64,000 nt of DNA from assembly GCF_950023065.1 (NCBI RefSeq), contig NC_088679.1, positions 73,346,001-73,410,000 on the forward strand. Reading direction: 5' to 3'. The notes under the pieces are model-generated. The model saw nothing but the letters and a program-made list of their open reading frames with translations, had not been told where the DNA came from and did no database searches. Shown in pieces: positions 11,325 to 23,040 of this stretch. The translations under genes and the position numbers were made by a program. The stretch's first letter is position 1, and each line of letters begins with the position of its first letter. Origin of the DNA: Planococcus citri. Its lineage: Eukaryota; Arthropoda; Insecta; Hemiptera; Pseudococcidae.

Positions 11325-12420
11325 GAAATTATCGATTTTAGTTTATTCCATTTTTTGTAATTTTTTTCAATTAACTAAAATTATAGCTCTAGAAGAATCG
11401 AGTTTATTCTAAAAATTAGGTTTATTCAGAAGAATTTTGACGCAGAAATGAAATGTTTTTTAGATAAACAGGGTTTTTTGAATTTTTTATTCAACTTGGA
11501 GAGCTCTCGGTATAGTTTGTTTTGGACTCAAAGGAGAAAAAACTGACATTTTCCCACGAAATCCAACAATTTCAAAGGGTAGGAGGGGGAAATTAAAATT
11601 AAATTAACAGATCCCTACATCAGAATGACTTTGAAAAAACTATTCTTCGCTTTGTAAGTAGATAATAGCTAGTCACTTTGCTACAAAAAATTGAAAGAAT
11701 TAACTAGCTGGGAATTTTTTTTGTGAAGAACGTAAAACACGTTTACTTGACTCCCAAACACATATGAAATCATTCATTGAGGGTTTTTTTTACCATAAGT
11801 CCTTTTTTGAATCAAGTATGAGCATCCAAAATGCATAACTTATCGATTCTAGATTATTCCATTTTTTGTAATTTTCTTCTCAACTCTGAGAAGCTCGGTG
11901 TCGGTACGATACAAAATAACTAAAATTAGGTATAGCTCTGGAAGAATCGAGCTTATTCTTGAAACGAAGCTTATTCAGAAGAATTTTGACGCAGAAATGA
12001 AATTTTTTTGGATAAACAGAATTTTTCGATTTTTTTTTCAACTACGAGGGCTCTCGGTACAATTTGTTTAGAACTTGAGGAGGAAACCAGGAAACCTGTA
12101 ATTTTTCCACGGATTAGGTACAACAATTTCAAAAGGTGAAGGGGGAAAATAAAAAATTGAAAAATACAATTCCCTTAAAGTAAAATTTGGAAAAACTAAT
12201 TATTCTTCGCTTTGTAAGCAGATATATAGCTAGTCACTTTGCTAAAAAAGTTGAAAGAAATAGAGTTGAGAATTATTTTTTTGTGAAGATTGTAAAAACA
12301 CGTTTACTCGACTCCCAAATACGAGCTCAATTCGTTGTGTTTTTTATCATCAATCTTTTTTTTTGAATGGATAAGTAAGTACGTAAGTACGAGCGCGTAT
12401 GCCATATCAAAAATGCATAA
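11325..12420. repeat. Tandem P units (two copies)
   Basis: Two diverged direct copies, about 11,325-11,830 and 11,840-12,420. Shared words in order are TTATTCCATTTTTTGTAATT, TAGCTCTRGAAGAATCGAG, AGAATTTTGACGCAGAAATG, GAGGGCTCTCGGTACAATTTG-like sequence, and TATTCTTCGCTTTGTAAG. A third copy lies at 17,120-17,600, where it again leads into the larger block, so P units appear to be the left part of that block. Confidence 0.7.
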
Positions 12421-13770
12421 TTATAATTCAACTAAACTTGTCTAAAGAGAGTTAGTTTCACATGTTTCCTTATTATTTATTAGGTATTCAGAGGTTCCGA
12501 AAAGGTATTATTACGATTTTTAGACCTACTAAAAAATAGAAGAGCTCTGGTAAACTCGTATATGTGAAATGGTTTCTGAGACTAAATTAATTTGCACATA
12601 ACACCCAGCTACAGGTATAGGTAACTAATTGACTCACAACTTAAATATGCTAGAAGTTGTGTATTAAAAGATTTTCCTCATTCATGGTCGATAAACAATG
12701 AAAAATTAAAATCATCTGGTATTCGCTTTTACAAGCTTATAGGTGAGAGCGGCAAAATTGGCGATGACGAACCATTGATAAAATCAGTATAATAATGATA
12801 GTAAGTTCTTTTTTCCACTTCGTCATAGTCTCTCTTGGGAAAATTTCACAGAAAGTAACCTGTTCTTTCGATATTCAAGAATTATGTCGAAAATTATTTT
12901 TCTTGAATCGAATTCAAAACACAACAAAATTTAAAAAGATTCTTTCCGTGTCCTAATCTTCAAAAAAGCCAACGAGAGAGAAAAATCCCACTAATGATGT
13001 TTCCAGATTAGCCCTCTATAAGGATCATTTTCGGTCAAGTTTTTTCAGAATTTTCAAAAAAAAAATTGATCATTTTTCAATGTTTAGAAATTGCAGAAAA
13101 TGCAGTAAGAGTTGAAACAGAGAGATGAACTTTTCATCAAGTTCTTACGATGAAGTCTAGACGTAGGTAACTTTCGAACCACCTACTTTTACATTTTTCC
13201 CATTTGACTTTCAGAGAAACAATTATGTTTTCTGAACTCAATCACCTGCATTTACTGGATAAGTTACACAGTTACAGCTGTGCTTCGTGATTTAAACACT
13301 CTTTATGTTCGAATCTGAAAATAAAACTCCCCAGATTTGTATTTTTTTGTAATTACATAGATGACTTTAAGTTACATGAAAAAAATGCCTACCGATTAAT
13401 GTAAGTACAAAAACAACCATTAAAGCCTAAATACAATGGAGATTTTTTGAAAGATTTTTGGTAAAGCATTACTTTTTATTTTACATTTTGAGCCATACAG
13501 GTAAGTACAAATATAGTATTATGTAATATGTGTAGCGACCTATCTACTAATGTGGGCGAGATTCTCGTTTTACAGATGTCCCAGTGTTCCATCTATGTAT
13601 TTTCTATTTGACATCGAGGGGAAATTAAATTAAATGGAGAAATTCGTATAAATCAACCGCTTCCACTGACTCTCAAGGTATAACATTCGACTGTACTAAT
13701 TTTCATCAATATAGAAGATCACTAAAAACGCCTTAGCTTTGGAGCAATTTTCAGAGTATTCATCTTTTCA
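12420..13770. repeat. Large block, copy 1 (of 4)
   Basis: Shared ordered landmarks with the other copies: a donor-like TAAGTTCTTTTTTCC with CCACTTCGTCAT (12,808), GATGTTTCCAGATTAGCCCTC (about 13,000), CCCATTTGACTTTC with TCTGAACTCAATCACCTGC (about 13,200), GAGCCATACAG (13,490) and GAAGATCACTAAAAACGCC (13,715). No frame is kept open through the copies except for the exon-like piece in copy 3. The right part of the block is missing in this copy. Confidence 0.7.
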
Positions 13771-15570
13771 GAGTACTACCGCATAGATGAATGCTGATGA
13801 ACTCGTCTACTTGGTTTCAAAGGCTAAATTAATTTAAGATAACACACAGCTAACATAATTAATTGACCCACAAGGCACTAATCACATTGTGCTAGAAATT
13901 GCATATTAAAAGATCTTCCTCATCCCCTCTAAGATGAGAATATTAAAAAATTTCAGATACTGTTTTTTTTTGAAAAACATACTTATATCTACATACTAAT
14001 TACACATGATCTTCAGTTTTGGTACCATCGAAAAAGAACAAAAAATAGAAGTCACATATTCGCTTTTACCAGTCTGATGTTAGGTAAGTTCTTTTTTTCC
14101 ACTTCATCATTGTCTCTGGAGAAAATTTCACAGAAAGTAACTGTTCTTTCGATATTCAAGAATTATGTCGAAAAATATTTTTCTTGAGTCGAATTCAAAA
14201 CAAAACAAAATTTAAAAAGACTCTTTCCGTCCCATCTTCAAAAAAGCCAACGAGAGTGAAAAATCTCACAAATGATGTTTCCAGATTAGCCCTCAAAATG
14301 AGATGAACTTTTCACCAAGTTTTTACGAAGTCTAGATGTAGGTAACTTTCAAACCACCTACTTTTACATGTTTCCCATTTGATTTGACTTTCGGAGAAAA
14401 AATTATATTTTCTGAACTCAATCACCTGCACTTAGTTACTAGCGAAGTTACGAAGTTACAGCAGTGCTTCGTAATTCAAACACTCTTATGTTCGAATCCG
14501 AAAATAAAACTCCGCAGATTTGTATCTCTATGTAATTTTTTACCTGATAACGAAGGTTTTGGATATCGAAATCTCGCCGGTAGATGACTCGAAGTTACGC
14601 GAAAAAAATGCACACTGATTAATGTACAAAAAAATCTCGCAAGAACTAAGTTTCTGAGAAAAATAAATTTTCCTTATATTATGGAGATTTTTTTGGAAAA
14701 TTGTTGGGAAAGCATTACTTTTTATTTTATATTTTGAGCCATATAAAATGTGTAGCGACTACCTACCCATCTACTAATGTGGGTGAGAATCTCGTCTTTC
14801 AGCTGTCCCAGTGTTCCAGCTTTTTTCTATCTGACTTCGAGAGGAAATTTAATTAAATGGAGAAATTCGTAAATCAACCGCTTCCATTGACTCTCAAGAT
14901 GTAACTTTCGACTGTATGTTAATTTTCATCAATAGAAGATCACTAAGAACGCCTCAGCTTCGGAGCAATTTTCAGAGTATATAAATCAGAGAATTTTTCA
15001 AGGTCTTCTATGCAGTTATGTGATAATTATTATCTTGAAATTACTCTTAAAATGTTTTTAACCCTTCAAGAGAGTTAGTGGGTGACCCATCTTACCCCCA
15101 AACTATTCATTTAGATGGGTGGCGAATAAAAAATATAAATAGAATAATTTTAACCAAATTCAGTTCAGTGTATACCTTCATTTCGAGTTGAAAGAGACTC
15201 AGAAGAATTTTTCGCTCCCGAAATCCTCTTTAATGGGAGATATGGGTTCTCAAAGATGAGACGTTTCAGAAAAAATCGAGTTTTTTCACTTGAGCTGAGC
15301 AAGTGAGCACTTACCCAAACCCTATCTTGAGAAAGATGGACCAGTTCCAAAAGGTACCTAGTAGGTATTCATAAGATTCTTCCGTCGATCCACGCCATCG
15401 CTGTAAAAATCCAAGACCATTTTTAAGGTTCTACTGAGGGGTTAAAAATTTGAAAATCGCTCATTTTTGGGTTTCGTGTTTTAAAAATTTTTCTTCTCAA
15501 AAATGTCGTATCTAAGTATCTACTTTATCATAATAAAACATAGAAAGATATCATTTCTGAAACTGGAATT
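13770..15570. repeat. Large block, copy 2 (of 4), ending in half an FB-X element
   Basis: Same landmark order as copy 1, then GGTCTTCTATGCAGTTATG (15,003). Only the left arm of the FB-X foldback family follows (about 15,170-15,560, GAGATATGGGTTCTCAAAG to GATATCATTTCTGAAACTGG), so the right arm was lost. A 67-codon frame at 14,384-14,587 is not kept open in the sister copies, and I do not regard it as a gene. Confidence 0.7.
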
Positions 15571-15579
15571 TGTTCTACT

Positions 15580-16440
15580 AATTTATCAAGCCGTACATTT
15601 TTTAAAATATGTAAGTGAATATTTAACTTCAGTGTCATTGAGAACCTAATGCTTGCCAAAAAAAAAAACGACGAATCGAGTCATATTTTGCTTTCAGCAC
15701 ACGGGAATCGGGAACGACTATTTTTTTGGATTTTAGCACGGGGGCACAATCCGCACATTAATTATCTCCAGATATCAATTTATCACGCCGTACATTTTTT
15801 AATGTAAGTGAATATTTTACTTCAGTGTCATCGAGAGAATCTAATGTTTGGCAAAAATACGAGCAGGCTTTGGTATTTCAAGAGTTATGACGAATCGAAT
15901 CATATTTTGCTTTCAGCACTGGAGCAAATTTCTCAGTCACCAATTTATCACGCCTTATATTTTTTAATTTAAGTGAATAGGTAGTTATTTGACTTCAGTG
16001 TCATCAAGATAAGATTAAGAACCTAATATTTGCCAAAAATACAACCAGGCGTAGGTATTTTTAGAGTTTTGACGAATCGAGTCATATTTTCTATGTGGTA
16101 GGTAACCTTATGTTCACATTGTGGCTACATACATACGGCTTCAATAGGTGATGACTGATGAAGTTGCAATTGGCATGGGAGCACATTTCCCATGTCACCA
16201 ATTTATCACACTGTACATTGTACATAAAAATCGTAAGCTAATATTCATTTTTATTGTGCTTTTAGTGTAGTAAGGTATGTTCGTATTTATTTATTGTGTT
16301 TTTAGTGTAGTTATAGGTATGTAATGTTTAATAATTTGACTTCAATGTCATCAAGAACCTAACGTTTGCCAAAAAACAACCAGGCGTAGGTATTTCTAGA
16401 GTAATGACGAATGGAGTCATTTTTTCTATGTTGTTCATAA
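15580..16440. repeat. Tandem array of ~170-250-bp units (four copies)
   Basis: Units begin near 15,580, 15,775, 15,942 and 16,198, each with AATTTATCACGCCGTACATT or a close variant. Each continues with TAAGTGAATATTTGACTTC, AGTGTCATC, AACCTAATGTTTGCCAAAAA, and (A)GTTATGACGAATCGAGTCAT. Single stray copies occur near 20,480-20,600 and 22,420-22,460, linking this array to the large block. No coding sense is seen. Confidence 0.75.
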
Positions 16441-16549
16441 ATGCCGGGTTTTTAGCTGTGACTTTAGCATTATTTTTATCTGTTCCAGTTTTCTTCTGTT
16501 AACTGTTTGTTGTATGTGATTTTCCGATCTGAAATATTTTTTTTAAAAC

Positions 16550-17110
16550 TTTAGATTTGAATTTTGATCAAAATTGGAGAAAAGAGGGATTTTAATGTTA
16601 TTTTTTAGAATTGTTAGATCGACCGTCAGCTTCTATCAGCTTTAGCTATCATGAGAAACTGTGTTTTCGCCTCGCAAGTTCAGTTTTGAGGTTTTTGAAT
16701 TTTGACGACAGATTTCAAATCAGTCATTTATCATCTTCAAAACTCCGTTACAAACGCTATTAATCATTTCACTGTATATAAGTTTTTCATTCGATTTTTA
16801 CATTTTACCACAGTATGTTCGGAAATGCGAAAAAAATGTGTCCCCACTCTCCTAAACTCAAGACTGGATGGAGATTCGACTAAGTTAAGTTGCATCTCTG
16901 TTCCTAAAGTTTATACCTCAACCCTTTTTTGGTCACTCCTTCCCCTCATAAAAGTCTCATGGCACGTTGAGGTGGTGGGGATGAGTAGGTACATGAACGC
17001 TTGTACCCCATATTACTAATAAAATTCATTTTTTTAAAAAAGAAAAAACAATATGATTATAAGAGAACTAGAAAATTGAAATTACTTAAAAAACAAGTAA
17101 GTAAATTTTT
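16550..17110. repeat. Dispersed repeat, shared with 22.6-23.0 kb
   Basis: The segment GAGAAAAGAGGGATTTT, GAATTGTTAGATC, CATGAGAAA, and TTCGGAAATGCGAAAAAAATG recurs in the same order at about 22,685-22,990. A 105-codon frame at 16,702-17,019 lies inside it, but the sister copy does not keep it open. I regard it as non-coding. Confidence 0.55.
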
Positions 17111-17119
17111 TCCAAATAA

Positions 17120-19530
17120 AATTATTGATTTTGATTAATTACATTTTTTTCAACTCTGATTGTGAGAAGCTCGATGCAAGAGAACTGATAGCTCCAGAAG
17201 GATCGAGTTTATTCTTAAATTCGAAGAATTTTGACGCAGAAATGAAAATTTTTTGCATGAACAGGGTTTTTTGATTTTTTTTTAACTTGGAAGGTTTTTA
17301 GTACAATTTGTCTTAGACTTGAGGGGGGATGTAATTTTTCCATGAAATCCAACAATTTCAAAAGGAGGGGGGGGAGAAAAAATATCATAAAGTACGAAAA
17401 CTAGGAAAAACTATTCTTTGAGTTTGTAAGTTAGGTATACAGCTAGTTGCTTTGCTAAAAAAAAATTGAAAGAAATATTAATTGCGATTTTTTCGTGAAG
17501 ATCGTAAAACTCGTTTATTGACTTACAAATACGAGATCATTGGTTGTGTTTTTTTACCATAACTCATTTTTTGACCGGATAAGTAGGTATAGTTACTAGA
17601 CAGTTCACACTTCACATGCTTCCACATTAAGTATCCAGAGGGTGCAGCAAACATTTTTATTATAGACACCTATCGTACTAATATTATTACGATTTTTAGA
17701 CCAACCTACTGAAAAATAGATGAGTGCTGGTGAACTCATCTAAATGGTTTCTGAGGCTAAATTAATATGTATGTACTTAACACACAGCAAACTGTAACTA
17801 TAAGTATATGGACTCGCAAGGCACTAATCAATAGTATGCTAGAAATTGCATACTAAAAGATCTTCCTCAACCCCTCTAAGACGAGAATGTTAAAAAATTT
17901 CAGACACTGATTTTTTTAAATAATATAATACTGATTACACACGACCTTCAGTTTTGGTACCGTCAAAAAAGAATTAAAAATGACAGTCATATTCGTTTTA
18001 ACAAGTCTACATATGAGACTGAATCCGTAGAGACATGACATTCGTATGAAAGCAGTAATTCATGTTAGGTAAGTTATTTTTTTCCACTTCATCATCGTCT
18101 CTGGCGAAAATTTCATAGAAATGTAACTGTTCTAGCAATATTTAAAGCATTACCTATGTCAAAAATGATACTAACAAAACAAAAACAAAAAGGAGCCTTT
18201 TCGTCCCAAATTCAAAAAACCAATGAGAGTGAAAAATCCCAAACGTGATGTTTCCAGATCAACCCTCTATAGGGAAAGAACATTTTCAGCTAAGGTTTTT
18301 TCATAATTTTCAAAATAAAAAAAATTATTTTTTAAGGTTTAGAAATTGCAGAAAGGGCAGTAAAACTTGAATCAGGGAGATGAACTTTTCATCAAGTTCT
18401 TACGAAGTCTTAGTACCTATGCAACTCTCAAACTACCTACTTTAACATTTTTCCCATTTGACTTTCGGAGAAAAAATTCTGTTTTCTGAACTCAATCACC
18501 TGCCTTCACTGGCTAAGTTACAAAGTTACAGCTGTGCTTAGTGATTTAAACACTCTTATGTTCGAATCTGAAAATAAAACTCCGCAGATTTGTATCCCTG
18601 TGTAATTTTTGACCTGCTCTAGAATTTTTTACAAAACAATGCAACTGGTAAATGAATTCAATCGAATCTTAAGATGAAGATGACGTGTCGTCTGCAAGAT
18701 GTTCGTCTTCACGTGGCAAACAAAGCTTGGAAAACTTTATCCAAAGCATAGAGTTCAATATCAATTTTATTTTAATTTATATTTGGTACTTACTTTGATC
18801 TTTTCGAAGGTTTTGGAAGTCAAAATCTCGCAGTAGTTATCATAATGACTAAAATTAATGGCTCGAACTTACGCAGAAAGAAGTCTATCGATAAGATGAA
18901 TGGATAGGTGTACTTAGTTATCCAATTAGGCCATTATCAATATTTTGACTTTTTAGAAATTAGATACCTAGGTAATTGTAAACCAGTGAAGCAGAATTAC
19001 CCGAGATAACTGCAGATATCAATTATTTATTCTAGATGGGAATTTTCGGTAAAGCATTAGTTTTTATTTCATATTTTGAGCCGTATACTTAATAGGGATG
19101 GGAATCTCGTTTTTTCAGATATCCCAGTGTCCCAGCTATTTTCTATTCAACTTCGAAGGGAAACTAAATTCAATGAAGAAATTCGTAAACCCACCGCCTT
19201 CATTGATTCTCGCGGGACGACTTTCGACTGCACTAATTGTTATCTATGGAAGATCACTAAAAACGCCTTCGGGGCAATTTTCAATGTATTTATCTTTTCA
19301 GAGTACCTACAGCAAGTTGAATATGAAAATTTTTCGAGGTATTTTCTATGCAGTTATGTGATAATTATTACGTTGAAATTACCCTTGAGATTTTTTTAAT
19401 TCTGTAAGGCAGCTGGTGGGTGAGCCACCTTACCCCCTCCCCTCAAACTATTCATTTGGATGGGTCACGAATAAAAAGTGTAGTACCTACATTATAATTT
19501 TAACCAAATTCAGTGTACAATAGCTACCTT
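17120..19530. repeat. P unit and large block, copy 3 (of 4)
   Basis: Begins with the third P unit (17,120-17,600, AGAATTTTGACGCAGAAATG) and then runs through the same landmarks as copies 1 and 2: TAAGTTATTTTTTTCCAC (18,070), GATGTTTCCAGATCAACCCTC (18,250), TCTGAACTCAATCACCTGCC (18,490), TTGAGCCGTATAC (19,075). This copy alone keeps an exon-like open frame at 19,119-19,399. Confidence 0.7.
19119..19399 (+). CDS. Exon-like open frame of unknown family in block copy 3
   Basis: A pyrimidine tract and acceptor (CGTTTTTTCAG) precede base 19,119. If one G comes from an upstream exon, the frame reads DIPVSQLFSIQLRRETKF, then an NEEIRKPTAFIDSRGTTFD stretch with two cysteines (D-C-T-N-C), and stays open for about 94 codons to a TAA at 19,397. 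The homologous sequences at 13,575 and 14,800 have stops or frameshifts early in the same stretch. The first ~60 residues look protein-like and the rest is hydrophobic and low in complexity, so a true exon might end earlier. No family is recognised and no donor site is obvious. It could be a chance survivor of an ancestral exon. Confidence 0.3.
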
Positions 19531-20345
19531 TAATTCGAGTTGAAAGAGACTCAGAAAATTTTTTGGATCCAGTGGTTCTCTTTGAATGGGAGTTATGGGT
19601 TCTCAAAGACGGGACGATTCAGAAAAAATTGAGTTTTCTTCGCTTGAGCATCTGCTAAACTTATCCAAAAGATAGTAGGTATTTATGAGATTCTGCGTCG
19701 ACCTACGCCATTGCTGTTAATCCAAGATCACTTTTAGGGTTCTACTGAGCGGTTAAAAATGTGAAAATCGCTTATTTTTGGGTTTCGTGTTTTGAAAATT
19801 TTTTTTCTCAAAAATTTCGTATCTACCTATCATAATAAAACATAAAAAGATATCATTTCTGAAACTGGACAAATATTTTGGAACGCAGTGGTGCCAATTT
19901 CGAAAAACTTAAATTTGATGCTCAAGTTTGGGGCTATTTTTCTCAAATTTTTGAAATTGGTAACTACTTATGTGAGAGAAAATTACCATCACATGCGTTA
20001 AAAAATATACTCTCAGTTTGAAAAAGTATATCTCTCGATGTTTCGACGTAATTAATGCTAAATATTTGAGAAAAAAACAAATTTAAAAACACGAATTCAT
20101 TCAGCAAAAATGTTTAAGCGATTTGTTCATTTTCAGTCATTCAATAGAATCCTAAAAGTGGTCATGGATTTTGATGGCAACGCCTAAATTGACGCAGAAT
20201 TTCAAATGCCATCTTTCGTGATTAGGCCATTTTTCAAAAAGCAGGTTGGATAGGACCCGGAGAGGAGGGGAAAAATCACGATTTTTTATGTTTTTCAAAA
20301 ATATCCCCTCTTTGATAATCAATAATTATCGCCCCTCTGGTTTAG
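19530..20345. mobile_element. FB-X foldback element, full copy
   Basis: The left arm (GGGAGTTATGGGTTCTCAAAG, GAGATTCTGCGTCGACC, CACTTTTAGGGTTCTACTGA, TCGCTTATTTTTGGG) is mirrored as reverse complement in the right arm (CAATAGAATCCTAAAAGTGG, AATTGACGCAGAATTTC, TTTGATAATCAATAATTATC, GCCCCTCTGG). The centre lies near 19,930. The arms are diverged but collinear for about 350 bp. No transposase frame is present, so this is a non-autonomous element. A plus-strand frame at 20,246-20,500 falls in its right end and has no meaning I can see. Confidence 0.7.
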
Positions 20346-20574
20346 GTAAGGGGGTTTTCTTTCATTTCGAAGAGGTTTTTTTTTCAAATTGTTTGGAGTT
20401 TTTCATTATTTATTTTTGTTTTGGGTGCTTTACCAACCCGGCCTTGATTAAACCACTACTTACATACCAAATTTTATACATCGTCCGTACATTTTTTTAA
20501 ATGTAAGTGAATATTCAACTTCAGTGTCATTGATATAACATAATGTTTGCCAAAAATACGAGCGGGCATAGGTA

Positions 20575-21450
20575 TTTTTAGAGTTATGACGAATCAAGCC
20601 AACGAGAGTGAAAAATCCCACAAATGATGTTTCCAGATTAGCTCTCTACATAAGGATCATTTTCGGTCAAGTTTTTTCATGATTTTCAAAAAAAAAAAAA
20701 AAAGAATTGATTATTTTTCAATGTTTAGAAATTGTAGAAAAGGCAGTAAGAGTTGAATCAGAGAGTTGAACTTGTCACCAAGTTCTTTTACGAAGTCTAG
20801 ATGTAAGTAACATTCAAACCACCTACTTTTACATTTTTCCCATTTGACTTTCGGAGAAAAAATTATGTTTTCTGAACTGAACCATCGTCCACCACTTACT
20901 ATAGCTAAGTTACGAAGTTACAGCTGTGCTTCGTGATTCAAACACTCTTATGTTCGAATCTGAAAATAAAACTCAGCAGATTCGTATCTCTATGTAATTT
21001 CTGACCTGATAACGAAGGTTATGGAAATCGAAATCTCGCCGGTAGATGACTCGAAGTTACGCGAAAAAATTGCACACGGATTAATGTACAAAAAAATCTC
21101 GCAAGAACTAAGTTTCTGAGAAATATAAATTTTCCCTACCTTATGGAGGTTTTTTTGAAAAATTGTTGGGAAAGCATTACTTTTTATTTTATATTTTGAG
21201 CCATATAAAATGTGTAGCGACTACCCATCTTTTAATGTGGGTGGGAATCTCGTATATTTATCTTTTCTGAGTACAACCACATAAATGAAAGAATTTTTTA
21301 GGTCTTCTATGCAGTTATGCGATAGTTATCATCTTGAAATTACCCTTACATTTTTTTTAACCCTCTAAGACAGTTGATGGGTGAGCCATCTTCCCCCCCC
21401 CCCAACTATTCATTAGGATCGGAGGGTAGTAAAATTTTGACCAAATTCGG
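20575..21450. repeat. Large block, copy 4 (of 4)
   Basis: Same landmark series: GATGTTTCCAGATTAGCTCTC (20,625), TTTTACATTTTTCCCATTTG (20,830), GTTCGAATCTGAAAATAAAA (20,953), GAGCCATATAAAATGTGTAG (21,197), GGTCTTCTATGCAGTTATG (21,300). The portion with the exon-like frame of copy 3 is deleted here: GTGGGAATCTCGTATATTTA jumps straight to the downstream landmark. A C10 run lies near 21,393. Confidence 0.7.
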
Positions 21451-21454
21451 TATA

Positions 21455-22275
21455 TAGACCTCCATTTCGAGTTGAACGTCACTCGGAAATTTTTTTGGCT
21501 CCAGACCCTTGAATGGAAGATATGGGTTATCAAAGAGGGAACGTTTCAGAAAAAAACGAGTTTTCTTCGCTTGAGCTCCTACTCTCTACTTATTTTGAGG
21601 AAAAAAGTCCAGTTCCAAAAGATAGTTGTTTAAGTATTTAAGAGATTCTGCATCGACCTAAGCCATTGCTTTTGAAATTCAGAACCACATTCAAGGTTCT
21701 ACTGAGAGGTTAAAAAGTGAAAATCGCTTATTTTTGGGTTAAATAAATTCGTATTTTGAAAATTTTTCCCCTCAAAAATTTCATATCTATCGTGTTAAAA
21801 CACCGAAAGATAGTATTATTTCTGAAACTGGACAAATTTTTGAAACGCAGTGGTGCCAATTTCGAAAAACGGAAATATGATGCCCTAGTTTTGGACTATG
21901 TTTCTTGAATTTTTGAAATTGGCAATTATGGTGAAAAAATTACCATCACATGTGTTTCAAAATAGTCCCTCAGTTCCAAAAATGATATCACTCGATCTTT
22001 CTTGACAAAATTAATGCTAAATATTTGAAGAGAAACAAATTTCAAATCACGAATTCATTCAGCAAAAATGTCTAAGCGATTTGTTAATTTTCAGTCATTC
22101 AATAGACCCCTAAAAGTGATCATGGATTTTGATGGCAACGCCTAAATTGACGCAGAACTTCAAATGCCATCTTTTGCGATCAGGCCATTGTTCAAAAAGC
22201 AGGTTGAGTAACGGCTAGAGGGAAAAATATCACGAAATGCCCCCTCTTTGATAATCAATATCGCCCCTCCGGTAA
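21455..22275. mobile_element. FB-X foldback element, full copy
   Basis: Both arms are present. Left: GGAAGATATGGGTTATCAAA, AGATTCTGCATCGACC, CAAGGTTCTACTGAG. Right: CAATAGACCCCTAAAAGTG, AATTGACGCAGAACTTC, CCCCTCTTTGATAATCAAT. Its arrangement in block copy 4 matches that in copy 3, so the element was carried along when the block duplicated. Confidence 0.7.
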
Positions 22276-22279
22276 CACC

Positions 22280-23040
22280 TCCGCGGACTAAACTTTTTCT
22301 AGGTGAGTTTCAATATTCAATGATGATTTGTACGGAATTTGATCAAAAATCCTCTGAGATTTTTTTCACACGATCCAGAAAATCCACCTAACCATATCTC
22401 CATACGCTTTGAGAGGTATCGTTAAGTGAATATTTGACTTCAGTTTCATCGAGGACTTTCAATGAATGATTCGTCACACTTCATTTCAAATTTTTTAAAT
22501 TTCAACTTTGACTTTTTATCATGTTTGGAAGCTCCATGCAGTGATGTTCGCACTAGAGATCATTCAAGTTCGTAAAACAATCAATGTGACACTCCGATTT
22601 CGAAATTTTATAAAATTTTGATCAAAATTAAGCCTCTGGTGCCTGCAATGAATGACAAGATCCCATTTTTAAAACGATGTTTGTTGGAAAAGGAGAAAAG
22701 AGGGATTTTTAAATGTAATTATTTTGAATTGTTAGATCTTCAGTTCATAATAGTCATCATGAGAAATTTATCTTTCCCCTTGAAAGTTCAGTTGTGAGGT
22801 TTTCGAATTTTGATGACAGATTTTGAATCATTCATTTATTCTTTTTGGAACTTCCATTCATATCATATTACTAAATTTTTCATTTGATTTTTACATATTT
22901 TACAACGGTATGTTTGGAAACTCGAAAAAAAATGTGCCCACACTCTCCAAAACTCTGACCGAATAACTTTGTCAAAATTGAAAATTATTTTTTAAAACAA
23001 GTAAGTAAATTTTTTTTAATGAAGTTTTCAGCGCAGTAAA
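22280..23040. repeat. Tail of the duplicated region
   Basis: Contains one decayed unit of the 15.6-16.4 kb array (TTAAGTGAATATTTGACTTC, near 22,425) and the segment shared with 16,550-17,110. No gene is supported. Confidence 0.5.

Noticed and set aside
14384..14587. 67-codon frame in large-block copy 2
   Set aside because: Copies 1, 3 and 4 of the same sequence have stops and frameshifts at many points, which argues against coding.
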